A DNA stretch of 64,000 nucleotides from Blastomonas fulva (GCF_003431825.1 NZ_CP020083.1:1960501-2024500), one strand, 5' to 3'; shown: positions 35,949 to 46,511, counted from the stretch's first letter. Notes: generated by a model not told the origin, from the sequence alone. Translations and numbers: made by a program.

Positions 35949-36048
35949 CTCCGCCCGCTTGTTGCTTGCTTGGGCGGAAAATGTTGCATGGGCGCAGGGC
36001 CCACGCAAGATGACGGAAACGTAAAGCGGTCAGGCGCGTGTGGCGCGG

Positions 36049-36828
36049 TTATTTGCCCTTGCGACGACGGTGGCTGTCGAGGTCGAGAACCTCGTTTTCG
36101 CCGCCCTCGTTGAGCAGGCCCAGACGCCGTGCGACCTCCTGATAGGCCTCGACTTCGCCGCCCAGATCGCGCCGGAAGCGGTCCTTGTCGAGCTTCTCGC
36201 CGGTCTCCAGATCCCACAGGCGGCAGCCATCGGGGCTGATCTCGTCGGCGAGGATGATGCGCGAGAAATCGCCGTCGAACTGGCGGCCGAACTCGAGCTT
36301 GAAGTCGATCAGGCGGATGCCGATCGCGGCGAACATGCCGCACATGAAATCGTTAATGCGGATCGCCATAGACGAGATGTCCTGCATCTCTTCCTGCGTC
36401 GCCCAGCCGAAGCACGCGATATGCTCTTCTGCGACCAGAGGATCGCCCAGCGCATCGTCCTTGTAGCAATATTCGATCAGCGTGTGCGGCAGCGGCTGGC
36501 CTTCTTCGAGGCCCAGACGGGTGCAGATCGAACCGGCGGCGACATTGCGCACGATCACCTCGATCGGCACGATCTCGACCTGGCGGATCAGCTGCTCGCG
36601 CATGTTCAACCGGCGGATGAAGTGGGTGGGGATGCCGATATGCGCCAGCCGCGTGAACACATACTCGCTGATGCGGTTGTTGATCACGCCCTTGCCGTTG
36701 ATCGTGCCCTTTTTCTGGGCGTTGAACGCGGTGGCATCGTCCTTGAAGTACTGGATCAGCGTGCCGGGCTCGGGTCCTTCATAGAGGATCTTGGCCTTGC
36801 CTTCGTAAATCTGGCGGCGGCGGGTCAT
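36049..36828 (-). CDS. purC: Phosphoribosylaminoimidazole-succinocarboxamide synthase
   Basis: The 259-residue SAICAR synthetase of purine synthesis shows [22 protein letters not shown] at the start, [40 protein letters not shown] and the [22 protein letters not shown] signature. purS and purQ lie about 3.4 kb further along the same strand, past the M16 protease, so the pur genes are neighbours but not a tight operon. Confidence 0.97.
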   Translation of the reverse strand: MTRRRQIYEGKAKILYEGPEPGTLIQYFKDDATAFNAQKKGTINGKGVINNRISEYVFTRLAHIGIPTHFIRRLNMREQLIRQVEIVPIEVIVRNVAAGSICTRLGLEEGQPLPHTLIEYCYKDDALGDPLVAEEHIACFGWATQEEMQDISSMAIRINDFMCGMFAAIGIRLIDFKLEFGRQFDGDFSRIILADEISPDGCRLWDLETGEKLDKDRFRRDLGGEVEAYQEVARRLGLLNEGGENEVLDLDSHRRRKGK

Positions 36829-37026
36829 TGGCTCGTAACTCCGATAAAATGCATGACGCCCCGGTGCGGCGGCCAAAGCGCGCAGAGCCGGGGCGTAGTT
36901 CAGCGCCCCTATAGCCGCTTGCTGCCATGGGCGCAATTGTGCTGTCCAGTTGCTAATTCCGGTTAACATGCCGCACACCGTGCATGGTATCGTTGCGGTG
37001 AAATCGAGGGAGCACAAGGCAGCGCC

Positions 37027-37791
37027 ATGAACGTCAAGGTCGATCACAAACAGGCGGTGGCGATCGTCACCATCAACCGCCCCGAGCGGCGCAACGCGGT
37101 CGATTCTGCCACCGCTCTGCAGCTGTTGCAGGCGTTCGAGGCGATCGATGCCGATGACAGCGTGCATGTCGCGATCCTGCACGGAGCGGGCGGGCATTTC
37201 TGCGCCGGGGCCGATCTCAAGGCCTTGAGCGAGGGCGACAAACGCCCGGTGACCGACGCCGGAATGGCGCCGATGGGGCCCACCCGGATGCAGATGACCA
37301 AGCCGGTGATCGCCGCGATCGAAGGCTATGCGGTGGCTGGCGGCATGGAGCTGGCCCTGTGGTGCGACATGCGGGTGATGGCGGAGACCGCTCGGATGGG
37401 CGTCTTCTGCCGCCGCTTCGGGGTGCCGCTGGTGGATATGGGCACCATCCGCCTGCCAAGGCTGATCGGCCATTCGCGCGCGATGGATCTGCTGCTCACC
37501 GGGCGCGAGATCGGCGCCGCCGAAGCGCACGACATCGGGCTTGCCAACCGCGTGGCGCGGCATGGCGGCGCGCTCGAACTGGCGGTGGAGCTCGCCACGC
37601 AGATCGCGGCCTTTCCGCAGACCTGCCTGCGCAATGACCGGGCGAGCGCGCTCGCGCAATGGTCGCTGGAAGAGGCAGAGGCGATCGCGCTGGAAGCGCA
37701 GCTTGGCCGTGCGACGATCACCAGCGGAGAGACGCTGGAAGGCGCTGGCCGCTTTGCCGGCGGCAAGGGTCGGCACGGCTCGTTCGCCTGA
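37027..37791 (+). CDS. Crotonase / enoyl-CoA hydratase family protein
   Basis: This 254-residue crotonase has [17 protein letters not shown] near the N-terminus, the oxyanion-hole segment [11 protein letters not shown] and [15 protein letters not shown], which keeps the first catalytic Glu position. At the second Glu position of true hydratases (usual PEI.LG) the sequence reads [18 protein letters not shown], so that residue is missing. Hydratase activity is therefore doubtful; isomerase, hydrolase or lyase chemistry is possible. SD AAGG precedes the ATG. No other fatty-acid gene adjoins it. Confidence 0.87.
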   Translation: MNVKVDHKQAVAIVTINRPERRNAVDSATALQLLQAFEAIDADDSVHVAILHGAGGHFCAGADLKALSEGDKRPVTDAGMAPMGPTRMQMTKPVIAAIEGYAVAGGMELALWCDMRVMAETARMGVFCRRFGVPLVDMGTIRLPRLIGHSRAMDLLLTGREIGAAEAHDIGLANRVARHGGALELAVELATQIAAFPQTCLRNDRASALAQWSLEEAEAIALEAQLGRATITSGETLEGAGRFAGGKGRHGSFA

Positions 37792-37874
37792 AGCCGGTCC
37801 GGCGCGCATTTTTCCCCAGAAAACCGGGCCAACCCTCTCGCCTTGCGGCATTCGCGCTGCTACCCGCCTGAAGC

Positions 37875-40178
37875 ATGGCTAAAGACGCGAGCGCCGGGTC
37901 TGGCGACGATATCCCCGAAATCGAGAACACGTCCTTCGACCGCGCGCTGTCGGAGCGGTATCTTGTCTATGCGCTCTCCACCATTACCGCGCGCTCGCTG
38001 CCCGATCTGCGCGATGGCCTGAAGCCGGTTCACCGCCGCCTGTTGTGGGCGATGCGGCAATTGAAGCTCGATCCGGCGAGCAGCTACAAGAAGAGCGCGC
38101 GCGTTGTCGGCGATGTCATCGGCAAATACCATCCGCATGGCGATGCCTCGGTCTATGACGCGATGGTCCGCCTCGCGCAGGATTTCGTGCTGCGCTATCC
38201 CCTGGTCGACGGGCAGGGCAATTTCGGCAACGTCGATGGCGATAATGCTGCGGCCTATCGCTACACCGAAGCCCGGCTGACGCGCACCGCGATCGAGCTG
38301 ATGGCCGGGCTCGACGAGGGCACCGTCGCCTTCAAGCCGACCTATAACGGCGAGGAGGAAGAGCCCGAAATCTTCCCCGGGCTGTTCCCCAATCTGCTCG
38401 CCAACGGCGCCAGCGGCATCGCGGTGGGCATGGCGACCTCGATCCCGTCGCACAATGTCGCCGAAGTGATCGACGCGGCCGACATGCTGATCGACAATCC
38501 GGAAACCACGCACGAGCAGATCATGCAGGTATTCCGCGGCCCCGATTTTGCCACTGGCGGGCTGCTGGTCGATAATGCCGAAACGATCAGCCACGCCTAT
38601 CGCACCGGGCGCGGCGCCTTCCGTCTTCGCGCGCGCTATTCGACCGGCAAGGATGCCGAGGGCAACTGGGAGCAGACCGGCATCGAGAAGCTGCCCGGCG
38701 GCACATGGCAGCTGGTGCTCAGCGAAATTCCGTATCAGGTGCAGAAGGGCAAATTGATCGAGCAGATCGCGACGCTGATCGCGGAGAAGAAGCTGCCGAT
38801 CCTCGCCGATATCCGCGATGAATCGGACGAGACGATCCGCATCGTGCTCGAGCCCAAGAGCCGCAATGTCGATCCCGATGTCCTCAAGGACAGCCTGTAT
38901 CGGTTGAGCGATCTGGAAGTCCGCTTTCCGCTCAACCTCAACGTGCTCGACGAGACCCGCACGCCAGGCGTGATGGGGATCAAGCCGCTGCTCGAATCCT
39001 GGCTGCGGCACCAGATCCTCATCCTCACCAACCGCAGCCGCCACCGGCTCGACAAGATCGCGGCAAGGCTCGAGCTGCTGCGCGGCTATATCATCGCCTA
39101 TCTCAACCTCGACCGGGTGATCGAGATCATCCGCACCCAGGACGAGCCCAAGCCGCTGATGATGGCCGAGTTCGAGCTGACCGACCGCCAGGCCGAAGCG
39201 ATCCTCAACATGCGGCTGCGCTCCTTGCGCAAGCTCGAGGAGATGGAACTGCGGCGCGAGCACGACGCTCTGGTCAAGGAAGCCGAGGGGCTGGAAAAGC
39301 TGCTCGCCGATCCGAAGCTGCAGAAGAAGCGGCTCAAGAAGGATCTGGCGACGCTGCGCGCGCTGTATGCGGAAACCACCGAGCTCGGCCGCCGCCGGAC
39401 CGACCTGCGCGAAGCCGCCCCCGCGCGCGAAATTCCGCTCGAAGCGATGATCGAGCGCGAGCCGGTGACCGTGATCATGTCGCGGCGCGGGTGGATCAAG
39501 GCAATGAAGGGGCACGCGGACCTCGCTGTCCCTGAAATCACCAAGTTCAAGGAAGGCGATGGCCCCGCCTTTGCCTTCCACGCGCAATCGACCGACAAGC
39601 TGCTGATCGCGCTCGACAATGGCAGGTTCTACACGCTGGGCGCGCAGAACCTGCCCGGTGCGCGCGGATTTGGCGAGCCGGTGCGCAACATGCTCGATAT
39701 GGAGAACGAGGCGCAGATCATCGCGCTGATGCCCTATGATCCTGCAGGCAAGCTGCTGCTCGCCGCATCCAACGGTCGCGGTTTCCTGGCCGAAATGGCC
39801 GAGCTGATCGCGGAAACGCGCAAGGGCCGCCAGGTCGTCAACCTGAAACCCGGCGTGCGGCTGATGGTGATCCGCAATGTCCCTGCCAGCGCCGATCACG
39901 TCGCTGTGGTGGGCGAGAACCGCAAGCTTGTGGTGTTTCCGCTCGGCGAACTGCCGGTAATGGCGCGCGGGCAGGGGGTGCAGCTGCAGCGCTATCGCGA
40001 CGGATCGCTGGCAGATGCCACCACCTTCCGGCTCGAAGAGGGGCTGAGCTGGACGATGGGCGGCGACAGCGGGCGGACGCGGACCGAGAAGGACATGGGG
40101 CTGTGGCGGGTCGCGCGCGGCGCGGCCGGGCGGCTGCCGCCCAATGGCTTCCCGCGCAACAACCGCTTCGATGGCTAG
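37875..40178 (+). CDS. parC: DNA topoisomerase IV subunit A
   Basis: The 767-residue protein decatenates chromosomes together with ParE. The N-terminal breakage-reunion domain includes [30 protein letters not shown], and the catalytic Tyr lies in [11 protein letters not shown] (about residue 136). The C-terminal part has a short beta-pinwheel ([47 protein letters not shown]). The length fits ParC rather than GyrA (which is near 900). Confidence 0.96.
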   Translation: MAKDASAGSGDDIPEIENTSFDRALSERYLVYALSTITARSLPDLRDGLKPVHRRLLWAMRQLKLDPASSYKKSARVVGDVIGKYHPHGDASVYDAMVRLAQDFVLRYPLVDGQGNFGNVDGDNAAAYRYTEARLTRTAIELMAGLDEGTVAFKPTYNGEEEEPEIFPGLFPNLLANGASGIAVGMATSIPSHNVAEVIDAADMLIDNPETTHEQIMQVFRGPDFATGGLLVDNAETISHAYRTGRGAFRLRARYSTGKDAEGNWEQTGIEKLPGGTWQLVLSEIPYQVQKGKLIEQIATLIAEKKLPILADIRDESDETIRIVLEPKSRNVDPDVLKDSLYRLSDLEVRFPLNLNVLDETRTPGVMGIKPLLESWLRHQILILTNRSRHRLDKIAARLELLRGYIIAYLNLDRVIEIIRTQDEPKPLMMAEFELTDRQAEAILNMRLRSLRKLEEMELRREHDALVKEAEGLEKLLADPKLQKKRLKKDLATLRALYAETTELGRRRTDLREAAPAREIPLEAMIEREPVTVIMSRRGWIKAMKGHADLAVPEITKFKEGDGPAFAFHAQSTDKLLIALDNGRFYTLGAQNLPGARGFGEPVRNMLDMENEAQIIALMPYDPAGKLLLAASNGRGFLAEMAELIAETRKGRQVVNLKPGVRLMVIRNVPASADHVAVVGENRKLVVFPLGELPVMARGQGVQLQRYRDGSLADATTFRLEEGLSWTMGGDSGRTRTEKDMGLWRVARGAAGRLPPNGFPRNNRFDG

Positions 40179-40256
40179 AAAAACCTTTGTTCGGCCGCGA
40201 CTTTTTCACCGACGTTTAAGTTAATTTTACATTTTCGCGGCTAGGCGTTGATACAT

Positions 40257-41996
40257 ATGGCCAGCCCAACTCCGCCCCCCAGAACGCGCGCCAAGCCGTT
40301 GCCGGATTCGCTTGTATCGGATGCGTTCTCCGGCGGGCATCCCGGCTTTGCGGCGGTGCTCGATCCGCTGCCTATCCCCGCAGCGGTGGTGACGCGGGTC
40401 GATGGGGCTCCGCAGATCGTGATGGCCAACCCCGCATTCGTCGATCGTCAGCTGATGCCTGGCGCCGTATCGGCAATCGATGTGGCGCTGCTGACCGAGC
40501 TGGTGTCGGTCGCCAGCCGCAACGACAGTGGCAAGGCCAACCGCCCCTGGACCTCCGAGGATCCGGTCAAGACCCGCCGCTATGACGTGACCGCGGCGCG
40601 GATCGAGATGCCCGGGCTGGATTGGCCGCATTTTCTGGTGAGCCTGATCGACCGCACCAGCGAGATCGAGACGCACGACAGCTTCCGCCGCGAAACGATG
40701 CGCGACAGCCTGACCGGCCTGCCCAACCGGGCCGGGTTTGAGGACGCGGTCGAAAGCAGGCTGGCGGAACAGGGCAGCGATGGCCGCGTGACCACGTCGG
40801 GCTTTGCGATCATCACGCTCGATATCGCGCGCTTCAGCCAGATCAACGAATGTGCAGGCAGCGTGGTGGGTGACGAGCTGATCATCACCGTCGCGCGCCG
40901 CCTGATGGGGCGGGTGCGCAAGACCGATATCGTCGCGCGGATCGGGGGCAATGAATTTGCGCTGTTCGTGCCGCTGCGCGGGTCGAACCCGCGCGAGCTT
41001 TCGCGGATAACCAGCCGCATCCGCGACATCTTCCTCAACCCCTATCGGCTGTCGGATCTCGAGATCCAGATCGACGGGGCGATCGGCATCGCGCTCAGCA
41101 AGCCCGGCCAGACCGATTGCGCCAACTACATCCGCCAGTCGCAGATCGCGCTCAAGCGCGCCAAGCGCACACGCCAGGCGGAAATCTATACGCCCGAGGA
41201 ACTCGACAAGGCCCGCCGGCGCTTCACGCTGGAAACCGAGCTGCGCAAGGCGATCGAACTGGACCGGCTCGAGCTGTATTTCCAGCCGCTGATCGACATG
41301 AGCAACGGCTTCGTCACCGGGTTCGAAGCGCTGGCGCGCTGGAAGGACCCGGATTACGGCATGATCTCGCCGGTCGAGTTCATCCCCGTTGCCGAGGAAT
41401 GCGGGCTGATCCTGCCATTGGGGCGCTGGGCGCTGGACCGCGCCTGCCAGGTGCTCAACGAATGGGATGCCAAGGCGGGCGAGGTGCTGCCGCTCAAGGT
41501 CAGCGTCAACGTCTCCGCCGCGCAATTCGCCCGCGACGACATTCCCAGCATGGTCGCCAACATCCTGCGCGCCAACAAGACAAAGCCCGAGCGGTTGTGC
41601 CTGGAGCTGACCGAATCGGTGGTGGTGAGCGATCCCGCGCGCGCCGCCAAGGTGATGAGCGCCCTGCGCGCGCTCAACGTCTCGCTGGCGATGGACGATT
41701 TCGGCACCGGCTATTCCAACCTGGCCTATCTGCAGCAGCTGCCGATCGACGTGCTCAAGATCGACCGCAGCTTCATCTCGGACATGCTCAAGGAACGCGA
41801 CAAGGTCGCCATCGTGCGCGCCATCCTGTCGCTGGCGAGCGCCCTGGGCATGGAGACCACCGCCGAGGGAATCGAGACGCTGGAAATCTCGCAGACCCTG
41901 GCAGCGCTCGGCTGTTCGTTCGGCCAGGGCTATTTCTATTCGCCGCCGGTCCCAGCCGACGAGGCCTATGCGTACATGATCACCCGCATGGGTTGA
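40257..41996 (+). CDS. EAL phosphodiesterase with degenerate GGDEF (GGNEF)
   Basis: This 579-residue cytoplasmic protein has an N-terminal PAS-like segment (about 30-130), a GGDEF domain whose active site reads GGNEF at 230-234, and an EAL domain with Glu357-Ala358-Leu359. NVSAAQF, ELTES, MDDFGTGYSN, KIDRSFI and AEGIET are present. The Asp-to-Asn change should abolish cyclase activity while GTP sensing may remain; the EAL side looks active for c-di-GMP hydrolysis. ATG 40257 is preferred over TTG 40248. Confidence 0.9.
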   Translation: MASPTPPPRTRAKPLPDSLVSDAFSGGHPGFAAVLDPLPIPAAVVTRVDGAPQIVMANPAFVDRQLMPGAVSAIDVALLTELVSVASRNDSGKANRPWTSEDPVKTRRYDVTAARIEMPGLDWPHFLVSLIDRTSEIETHDSFRRETMRDSLTGLPNRAGFEDAVESRLAEQGSDGRVTTSGFAIITLDIARFSQINECAGSVVGDELIITVARRLMGRVRKTDIVARIGGNEFALFVPLRGSNPRELSRITSRIRDIFLNPYRLSDLEIQIDGAIGIALSKPGQTDCANYIRQSQIALKRAKRTRQAEIYTPEELDKARRRFTLETELRKAIELDRLELYFQPLIDMSNGFVTGFEALARWKDPDYGMISPVEFIPVAEECGLILPLGRWALDRACQVLNEWDAKAGEVLPLKVSVNVSAAQFARDDIPSMVANILRANKTKPERLCLELTESVVVSDPARAAKVMSALRALNVSLAMDDFGTGYSNLAYLQQLPIDVLKIDRSFISDMLKERDKVAIVRAILSLASALGMETTAEGIETLEISQTLAALGCSFGQGYFYSPPVPADEAYAYMITRMG

Positions 41997-42012
41997 TCGG
42001 CACCCGGGATCG

Positions 42013-43206
42013 TCAGGCCGCCGCCACCTGTGCAGCGATCTGGCGCACACGCTCGGGCTCGGGAAAATCCTCTGCAATCCAGCGGCGGCGTGTTTCGCCC
42101 AGCACCCGCGCGACATCCGGCCCGGCGTGTATGCCCAGCGCCAGGATATCGCGCCCGCCCAGCGGGAATTCGGGAACCGACCAGCCCTTGAGGCTCTGCC
42201 AGCCCTGCGCCAGTGCATCGTCCGGGCCGCGCAGCAGCAGCCAGTTCGAAACCGTATCGGCAGGCTGCACCGCGGCTGCCACCTGCCGCGCAGTCCCACT
42301 GTCGGGCCAGCGTGCGGCATAGCGCGCGAGCGTTGCCCGCTGCGCCTTGGACAGCCGCAACCGCGAAGCCACGGCCTCGGCGACGAGCGGGTCCGCCGGC
42401 AGCAGCGCCGCCAGCCGCACCAAGGGATCGGCCTTCGCACCGAGCTGCGCCTCGCGGGCGAGCAGCATCGTGAGCGTCTCCAGCCCGTCGCCCGCCATTT
42501 CGGGCAGGACCACCGGCCAGATTCCACTCTGCGCCATCAGCAGCGCCGCATCTGCAGGGTTGATGCTGCCCAGCAGCAGCAGCAGTTCGCGCGCGATCCG
42601 CTCGCGCGACAGCGCCTTCAACCGGTCCGCATGCCGGGCACAGGCCGCCAGCGCATCGGGATCAGCCGGGCCGCCGAAGCGCGCGTGAAAGCGGAACAGC
42701 CGCAGGATACGCAAATGGTCTTCCAGGATGCGCGCATCGGCATCGCCGATGAACCGCACCAGCCGCGCGGCCAGGTCCGCCTCGCCGCCAAAATAATCGG
42801 TGACCTCGAGCGTGCGCGGGTCGGCGAACAGCGCGTTGATGGTGAAATCGCGCCGCGCGGCATCCTCGCGCCAGTCGTCGGTGAAGGCGACCTCGGCATG
42901 GCGGCCATCGGTGGTGACATCGCGGCGCAGCGTGGTGATCTCGACCGGGCCTGCGGGCAGCACCGCGGTCACGGTGCCGTGCTCGATCCCGGTCGGCACC
43001 GCCTTGATCCCGGCATCGGCCAGCGCGGCCATAACCTGCTCGGGCAGCAGCCGGGTGGCGATATCGACATCGACCGCGTCCACGCCCAGCAGCGCATCGC
43101 GTACCGCGCCACCGACATAGCGGCACTGGTCGCCGCCGGGGTCGAGCGCGGCCAGCATCCCGGCAAGGTCCGTGCGCTGCGTCCAGGCGGCGCTGATCCG
43201 GGTCAT
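42013..43206 (-). CDS. cca: CCA tRNA nucleotidyltransferase / poly(A) polymerase family
   Basis: This 397-residue class II nucleotidyltransferase has YVGGAVRDALLGVDAVDVDIAT (GG-x-VRD with DxD metal ligands, near residues 30-51), RRDFTINALF, DYFGGEADL and EDHLRILRLFRFHARFG. It adds or repairs tRNA CCA ends. Poly(A) polymerases share these motifs, but the compact alphaproteobacterial form is usually Cca. It overlaps the Nudix gene by 4 nt (ATGA) and is the last of three overlapping genes. Confidence 0.92.
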   Translation of the reverse strand: MTRISAAWTQRTDLAGMLAALDPGGDQCRYVGGAVRDALLGVDAVDVDIATRLLPEQVMAALADAGIKAVPTGIEHGTVTAVLPAGPVEITTLRRDVTTDGRHAEVAFTDDWREDAARRDFTINALFADPRTLEVTDYFGGEADLAARLVRFIGDADARILEDHLRILRLFRFHARFGGPADPDALAACARHADRLKALSRERIARELLLLLGSINPADAALLMAQSGIWPVVLPEMAGDGLETLTMLLAREAQLGAKADPLVRLAALLPADPLVAEAVASRLRLSKAQRATLARYAARWPDSGTARQVAAAVQPADTVSNWLLLRGPDDALAQGWQSLKGWSVPEFPLGGRDILALGIHAGPDVARVLGETRRRWIAEDFPEPERVRQIAAQVAAA

Positions 43207-43799
43207 GCCATGATCCCTTCCAGCCTGCGCGAGAGGTTGGCGATAATCCCTGCGGTCACCCCCCAGATGCGCCGGCGGCCCCACATGATCTCGATATAGC
43301 GGCGCTCGGCGCCCTTCCAGTGGGTGCTGTGATGGGCGTGGTTGGCAGGGTCCAGCACGAAAGCGAGCGGGACTTCGAACCAGTCGGCCACCTCGCCCGG
43401 ATTGGGGGTGTAGCTGAGGTCAGGCGGGATCACGCCCAGCACCGGGGTGATCGCAAAGCCGCTGCCGCTGCGATAGACATCCGCCTCGCCGATCACGCGG
43501 ACATGATGCGGGGCAAGCCCCAGCTCCTCATCCGCCTCGCGCAGAGCGGCGGCAACGGCATGCGCGTCCGTTGGGTCAATCTTGCCGCCGGGAAACGCGA
43601 TCTGGCCGGGATGGCTGCGCAGATAATCGGGGCGCTGGGTGAGGATGACACCCGGTTCGGGCCGGTCGGTTACCGCGATCAGTACCGCAGCGGGAATATG
43701 CCTGCCGCCATCGGGGTCTATATGCCGCTCATCCACGACGGAAAGCCCGCTAGCGGCGCTGGCGGCAAGCGCATCGGAAAGCCTGGCAAACAGGCTCAT
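43203..43799 (-). CDS. Nudix hydrolase, CoA pyrophosphatase type
   Basis: This 198-residue protein has the extended motif upstream of the Nudix box (LTQRPDYLRSHPGQIAFPGGK) typical of CoA pyrophosphatases. The box itself ends AALREADEELGL with the catalytic READEE, although the usual first Glu is Asp. It probably hydrolyses CoA or its derivatives. It overlaps both DUF1285 (upstream) and cca (downstream) by 4 nt. Confidence 0.9.
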   Translation of the reverse strand: MSLFARLSDALAASAASGLSVVDERHIDPDGGRHIPAAVLIAVTDRPEPGVILTQRPDYLRSHPGQIAFPGGKIDPTDAHAVAAALREADEELGLAPHHVRVIGEADVYRSGSGFAITPVLGVIPPDLSYTPNPGEVADWFEVPLAFVLDPANHAHHSTHWKGAERRYIEIMWGRRRIWGVTAGIIANLSRRLEGIMA

Positions 43800-44386
43800 G
43801 CAGCAGCAATCCTGTCCAGCCGGAAGCAGGTGCCGTCGCTCCAGATCGGAAGGCCGGCAGCGTCTGCGGCATCATCGCCCTGATCGCCAAGCGCCAGCTC
43901 GACCAGATCGTAATAGACGCTGCGCTCGATCCGCGCCTCCAGCCCGCGCCACAGGCCCAGATAAGGACGCGGCTCTTCCGGGGTGCCGCGCAGGATCAGC
44001 GGGCGGTCCGCGCCGCACACCGCAAGCTCGTCGGTGTTCAGCCGGAACGCCAGCCGCCGCTGCTTGCCGCTGCCTTCGGACTTCACCTCGACCGCCAGCA
44101 GCGGAGCATCCTCCACCTCGATCCACTGTTTTTCGAACGGCGTGACCAGCGCATGGCGCCCGTCCTCCTCGCGGCGCAGCACGCTCGCGAACAGGCGGAC
44201 CATCGCCGGGCGCGAGATCAGCCCGCCCTGATGATACCAGCGGCCATCGGCGGCGATGCGCATATGGCTGTCGCTCTCGGCCGCGGGCGACCATTGCTCG
44301 ACCGGGGGAAGCTTGCGCGCGGCGACCAGTCCCGCAATCTCGGCGAGCGACAGGTCCTGCATTTCGGGGGGCGGATCATAGGGCAT
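43796..44386 (-). CDS. DUF1285 domain protein
   Basis: This 196-residue protein matches DUF1285 in pattern: RIAADGRWYHQGGLISRPAMVRLFASVLRRE, YHLVTPFEKQWIEVEDAPLLAVE-like, and FRLNTDELAVCGADRPL. Structures of the family are known but no function is. It is the first gene of the three-gene overlapping set DUF1285, Nudix, cca, which suggests a housekeeping role linked to RNA or nucleotide metabolism. Confidence 0.88.
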   Translation of the reverse strand: MPYDPPPEMQDLSLAEIAGLVAARKLPPVEQWSPAAESDSHMRIAADGRWYHQGGLISRPAMVRLFASVLRREEDGRHALVTPFEKQWIEVEDAPLLAVEVKSEGSGKQRRLAFRLNTDELAVCGADRPLILRGTPEEPRPYLGLWRGLEARIERSVYYDLVELALGDQGDDAADAAGLPIWSDGTCFRLDRIAAA

Positions 44387-44445
44387 GGGGGATCAGATAA
44401 GCACGGAGGCTGCGCGATGCAAAGCCCGGCGCCCCCAATCATCCG

Positions 44446-44964
44446 TCATGTCAGGCGCCAGGGGCCCAAAATGCCCTTGGGCGGCATCACCGAATCGGGC
44501 CGTGCCAGCGCCAGTAGCCGGTGCTGCTCATAGGGGCCGGGCAGCGACCAGCCACCTGTCTGATCGGCGGAAAAGCCGAAGCGGGTGCCGTAATATTCCG
44601 GATCGCCCAGCAGCACGAGCGGCATCTTTTCGCCCACGCCCATCGCGCCGAACACTGCGGCCATCAGCGCACGGCCGATGCCCTGGTCCTGATGATCGGG
44701 AGCGACGCCGACCGGGCCCACCAGAATCATCGGATAGGCAAGACCGTCGGGATCGGTCAGCGCCACCGGCCAGCACTGGATGGTGCCGACCAGATAGCCA
44801 TCTGCATCGATCGCGGCAAAGCTCAGCGCGGGCAGCGCCTCAAGACCATCGCGCACGCGATAGATGGTGCGCCCGGATCGCTCGGGTCCGAACACCTGGT
44901 CGAGAAGGTCGTCAACCCAGGCCGTATCGACCTGATCCAGCGGGATGATAGTGAATTCGGTCAT
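44446..44964 (-). CDS. GNAT family N-acetyltransferase
   Basis: The 172-residue protein has the GNAT acetyl-CoA loop in VGPVGVAPDHQDQGIGRALM (Q/RxxGxG/A as QDQGIG) and a final LLGDPEYYGTRFGFS motif. This subfamily (often labelled YhbS-like) includes predicted acetyltransferases of unknown acceptor. It lies 59 bp upstream of DUF1285. Confidence 0.88.
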   Translation of the reverse strand: MTEFTIIPLDQVDTAWVDDLLDQVFGPERSGRTIYRVRDGLEALPALSFAAIDADGYLVGTIQCWPVALTDPDGLAYPMILVGPVGVAPDHQDQGIGRALMAAVFGAMGVGEKMPLVLLGDPEYYGTRFGFSADQTGGWSLPGPYEQHRLLALARPDSVMPPKGILGPWRLT

Positions 44965-45124
44965 CGTTCCAGACGGGTAAGCAAGAGGTCACAGAGCCTG
45001 CGCCCTTAGGCACGTGGCCTCCCCAAGTCGAGCGGCATTTCCCGCAGTGGTACAGCACCCCTAATCGAATTGCCAAAGCCGCCCGCCTTTCCTATGTGTG
45101 TCATACGGGCAACAGGGGGATTAT

Positions 45125-45916
45125 ATGCAGGCCATGGAAAAACCGCACGGATCGATCTGGCTGGCACGGCTGTGTCTGTTGCTGGGCGCGGGTTCTGTGG
45201 TGATGGCCCTGGTCGGCGCCATCGGTGCCGGGCAGGACTGGTGGGGCAAGCTTGAAGGCCTCAGCGTGGTCATGGCCGCTGTCGTCGTCGCGCTGGTCGC
45301 CTTGCTGTTCTCGCTCATCGTGCTGCTGCTCTATCGCAAGAAGGGCACGGCGATCCGCAACATGACGCTGATCGGCCTGGTGTGCTCGCTCGGGTTCCTG
45401 GGGGTCATCGGATACTGGGTCAATGTCGGCAGGAGCGTGCCGCAGATCCACGACATCACCACCAATCTCGACAATCCGCCCGAATTCCGGGTGCTCAAGT
45501 TGCGGCCCGACGATTTTGCCGATGTCCCCGGACGGGGCGAGGCGAAATATGCCGGAATGGATGCGATGGAGCGCTGGAAGCTGCTGCATGGCGCGGCCTA
45601 TGGCGACCTGCGCACGGTCACCGTGGCGCTGCCGGTCGACAAGGCAGTGGCGCTGGCCGAGCAGGTCGCGCGCAAGCGCGGCTGGGAGATCGCAGCGGTG
45701 CGCCCCGACGAAGGTCGGCTGGAGGCGGTGGACACCGTGTCGCTGTTCCGGTTCAAGGACGATATCGTGGTGCGGGTGCAACCTGGCCCTGGCGGGCTCA
45801 CCAGCCAGATCGATGTGCGATCCGTTTCGCGAGTGGGGCGCAGCGATCTGGGCGTCAATGCCAAGCGGATCCGCGGTTTCCTGAAAGACCTGAAGGCTGC
45901 AGCGCTCAAGGGCTGA
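45125..45916 (+). CDS. DUF1499 membrane protein
   Basis: This 263-residue protein has three N-terminal TM segments (about residues 12-33, 44-66, 78-97) and a C-terminal DUF1499 domain beginning VPQIHDITTNLDNPPEF, with EAVDTVSLFRFKDDIVVRVQP and SQIDVRSVSRVGRSDLGVNAKRI. The function is unknown. ATG 45125 was used because GGGGG lies upstream; the frame is open to GTG 45098. Confidence 0.86.
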   Translation: MQAMEKPHGSIWLARLCLLLGAGSVVMALVGAIGAGQDWWGKLEGLSVVMAAVVVALVALLFSLIVLLLYRKKGTAIRNMTLIGLVCSLGFLGVIGYWVNVGRSVPQIHDITTNLDNPPEFRVLKLRPDDFADVPGRGEAKYAGMDAMERWKLLHGAAYGDLRTVTVALPVDKAVALAEQVARKRGWEIAAVRPDEGRLEAVDTVSLFRFKDDIVVRVQPGPGGLTSQIDVRSVSRVGRSDLGVNAKRIRGFLKDLKAAALKG

Positions 45917-45926
45917 CGGGCGGCGG

Positions 45927-46370
45927 CTAGCCCGCGCCCGCCACTGCCTTGCTGGAGGCCTGCTCGACACGGCTACGGTCGGCAAGCATCAGCGTCGAAC
46001 TCGCCTTGGCGAGCACCTTGCCTGAAGCATCGAGCAACTGACCTTCGAAAAAGCAGGTGCTGCGCCCGCGCCGCTCGACCCACGCCTTGGCAATCACCAC
46101 CCCGGGGCGAGCGGGCGCGAAGAAGCTGACCTTGAGCTCGAGCGACATCGGCACCACGTCCGGGCCCGTCATCGCCATCGCGGCATGCGCCATCGCGGCA
46201 TCGATCCAGCCGGTGACGAAGCCGCCCTGCACGACTCCGCCCGAATGGCACATGTGCTGCCCCGCCTGATATTCGATCGTCGCACGGCCTTGCGGATCCA
46301 TCTCGACAATGCGGACGAATCCCATGGCGGTGTTGAGGTCATGGACGGCTTCGGGGGGTGTTGCGGTCAT
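45927..46370 (-). CDS. PaaI-type hotdog thioesterase
   Basis: The 147-residue hotdog-fold protein shows HMCHSGGVVQGGFVTGWIDAAMAHA (the active-site helix), LELKVSFFAPARPGVVIAKAWVERRGRSTCFFEGQL and ending ASSTLMLADRS. PaaI-family members hydrolyse acyl- or aryl-CoA esters. ATG 46370 is the natural start although the frame continues to 47015 antisense to sodC. It is divergent to sodC. Confidence 0.86.
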   Translation of the reverse strand: MTATPPEAVHDLNTAMGFVRIVEMDPQGRATIEYQAGQHMCHSGGVVQGGFVTGWIDAAMAHAAMAMTGPDVVPMSLELKVSFFAPARPGVVIAKAWVERRGRSTCFFEGQLLDASGKVLAKASSTLMLADRSRVEQASSKAVAGAG

Positions 46371-46476
46371 GGGGCTCCGTTCGATTGCGGTTTTTGCAAA
46401 GCCCAGCCAATCGCCAAATGCCGCGCATGTCAAACGCACAATGTCGCGCTGTGGGCGGAACCATGGCGAGACTGCC

Positions 46477-46488
46477 CTGTATTTACAG
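46477..46488. promoter_or_regulatory. Small palindrome upstream of sodC
   Basis: CTGTA-TT-TACAG sits 24 bp before the sodC ATG, just upstream of AAGAGGAG, which is its ribosome site. It may bind a regulator or lie at the promoter; no clear -35/-10 was placed. Confidence 0.25.
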
Positions 46489-46511
46489 CATAGATAAGAG
46501 GAGCTTGTCCG

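Noticed and set aside
40227..42527. 766-codon minus-strand frame over the EAL gene and cca
   Set aside because: Shadow of the EAL gene on the opposite strand joined to a shifted frame of cca; the real cca frame ends at 42013.
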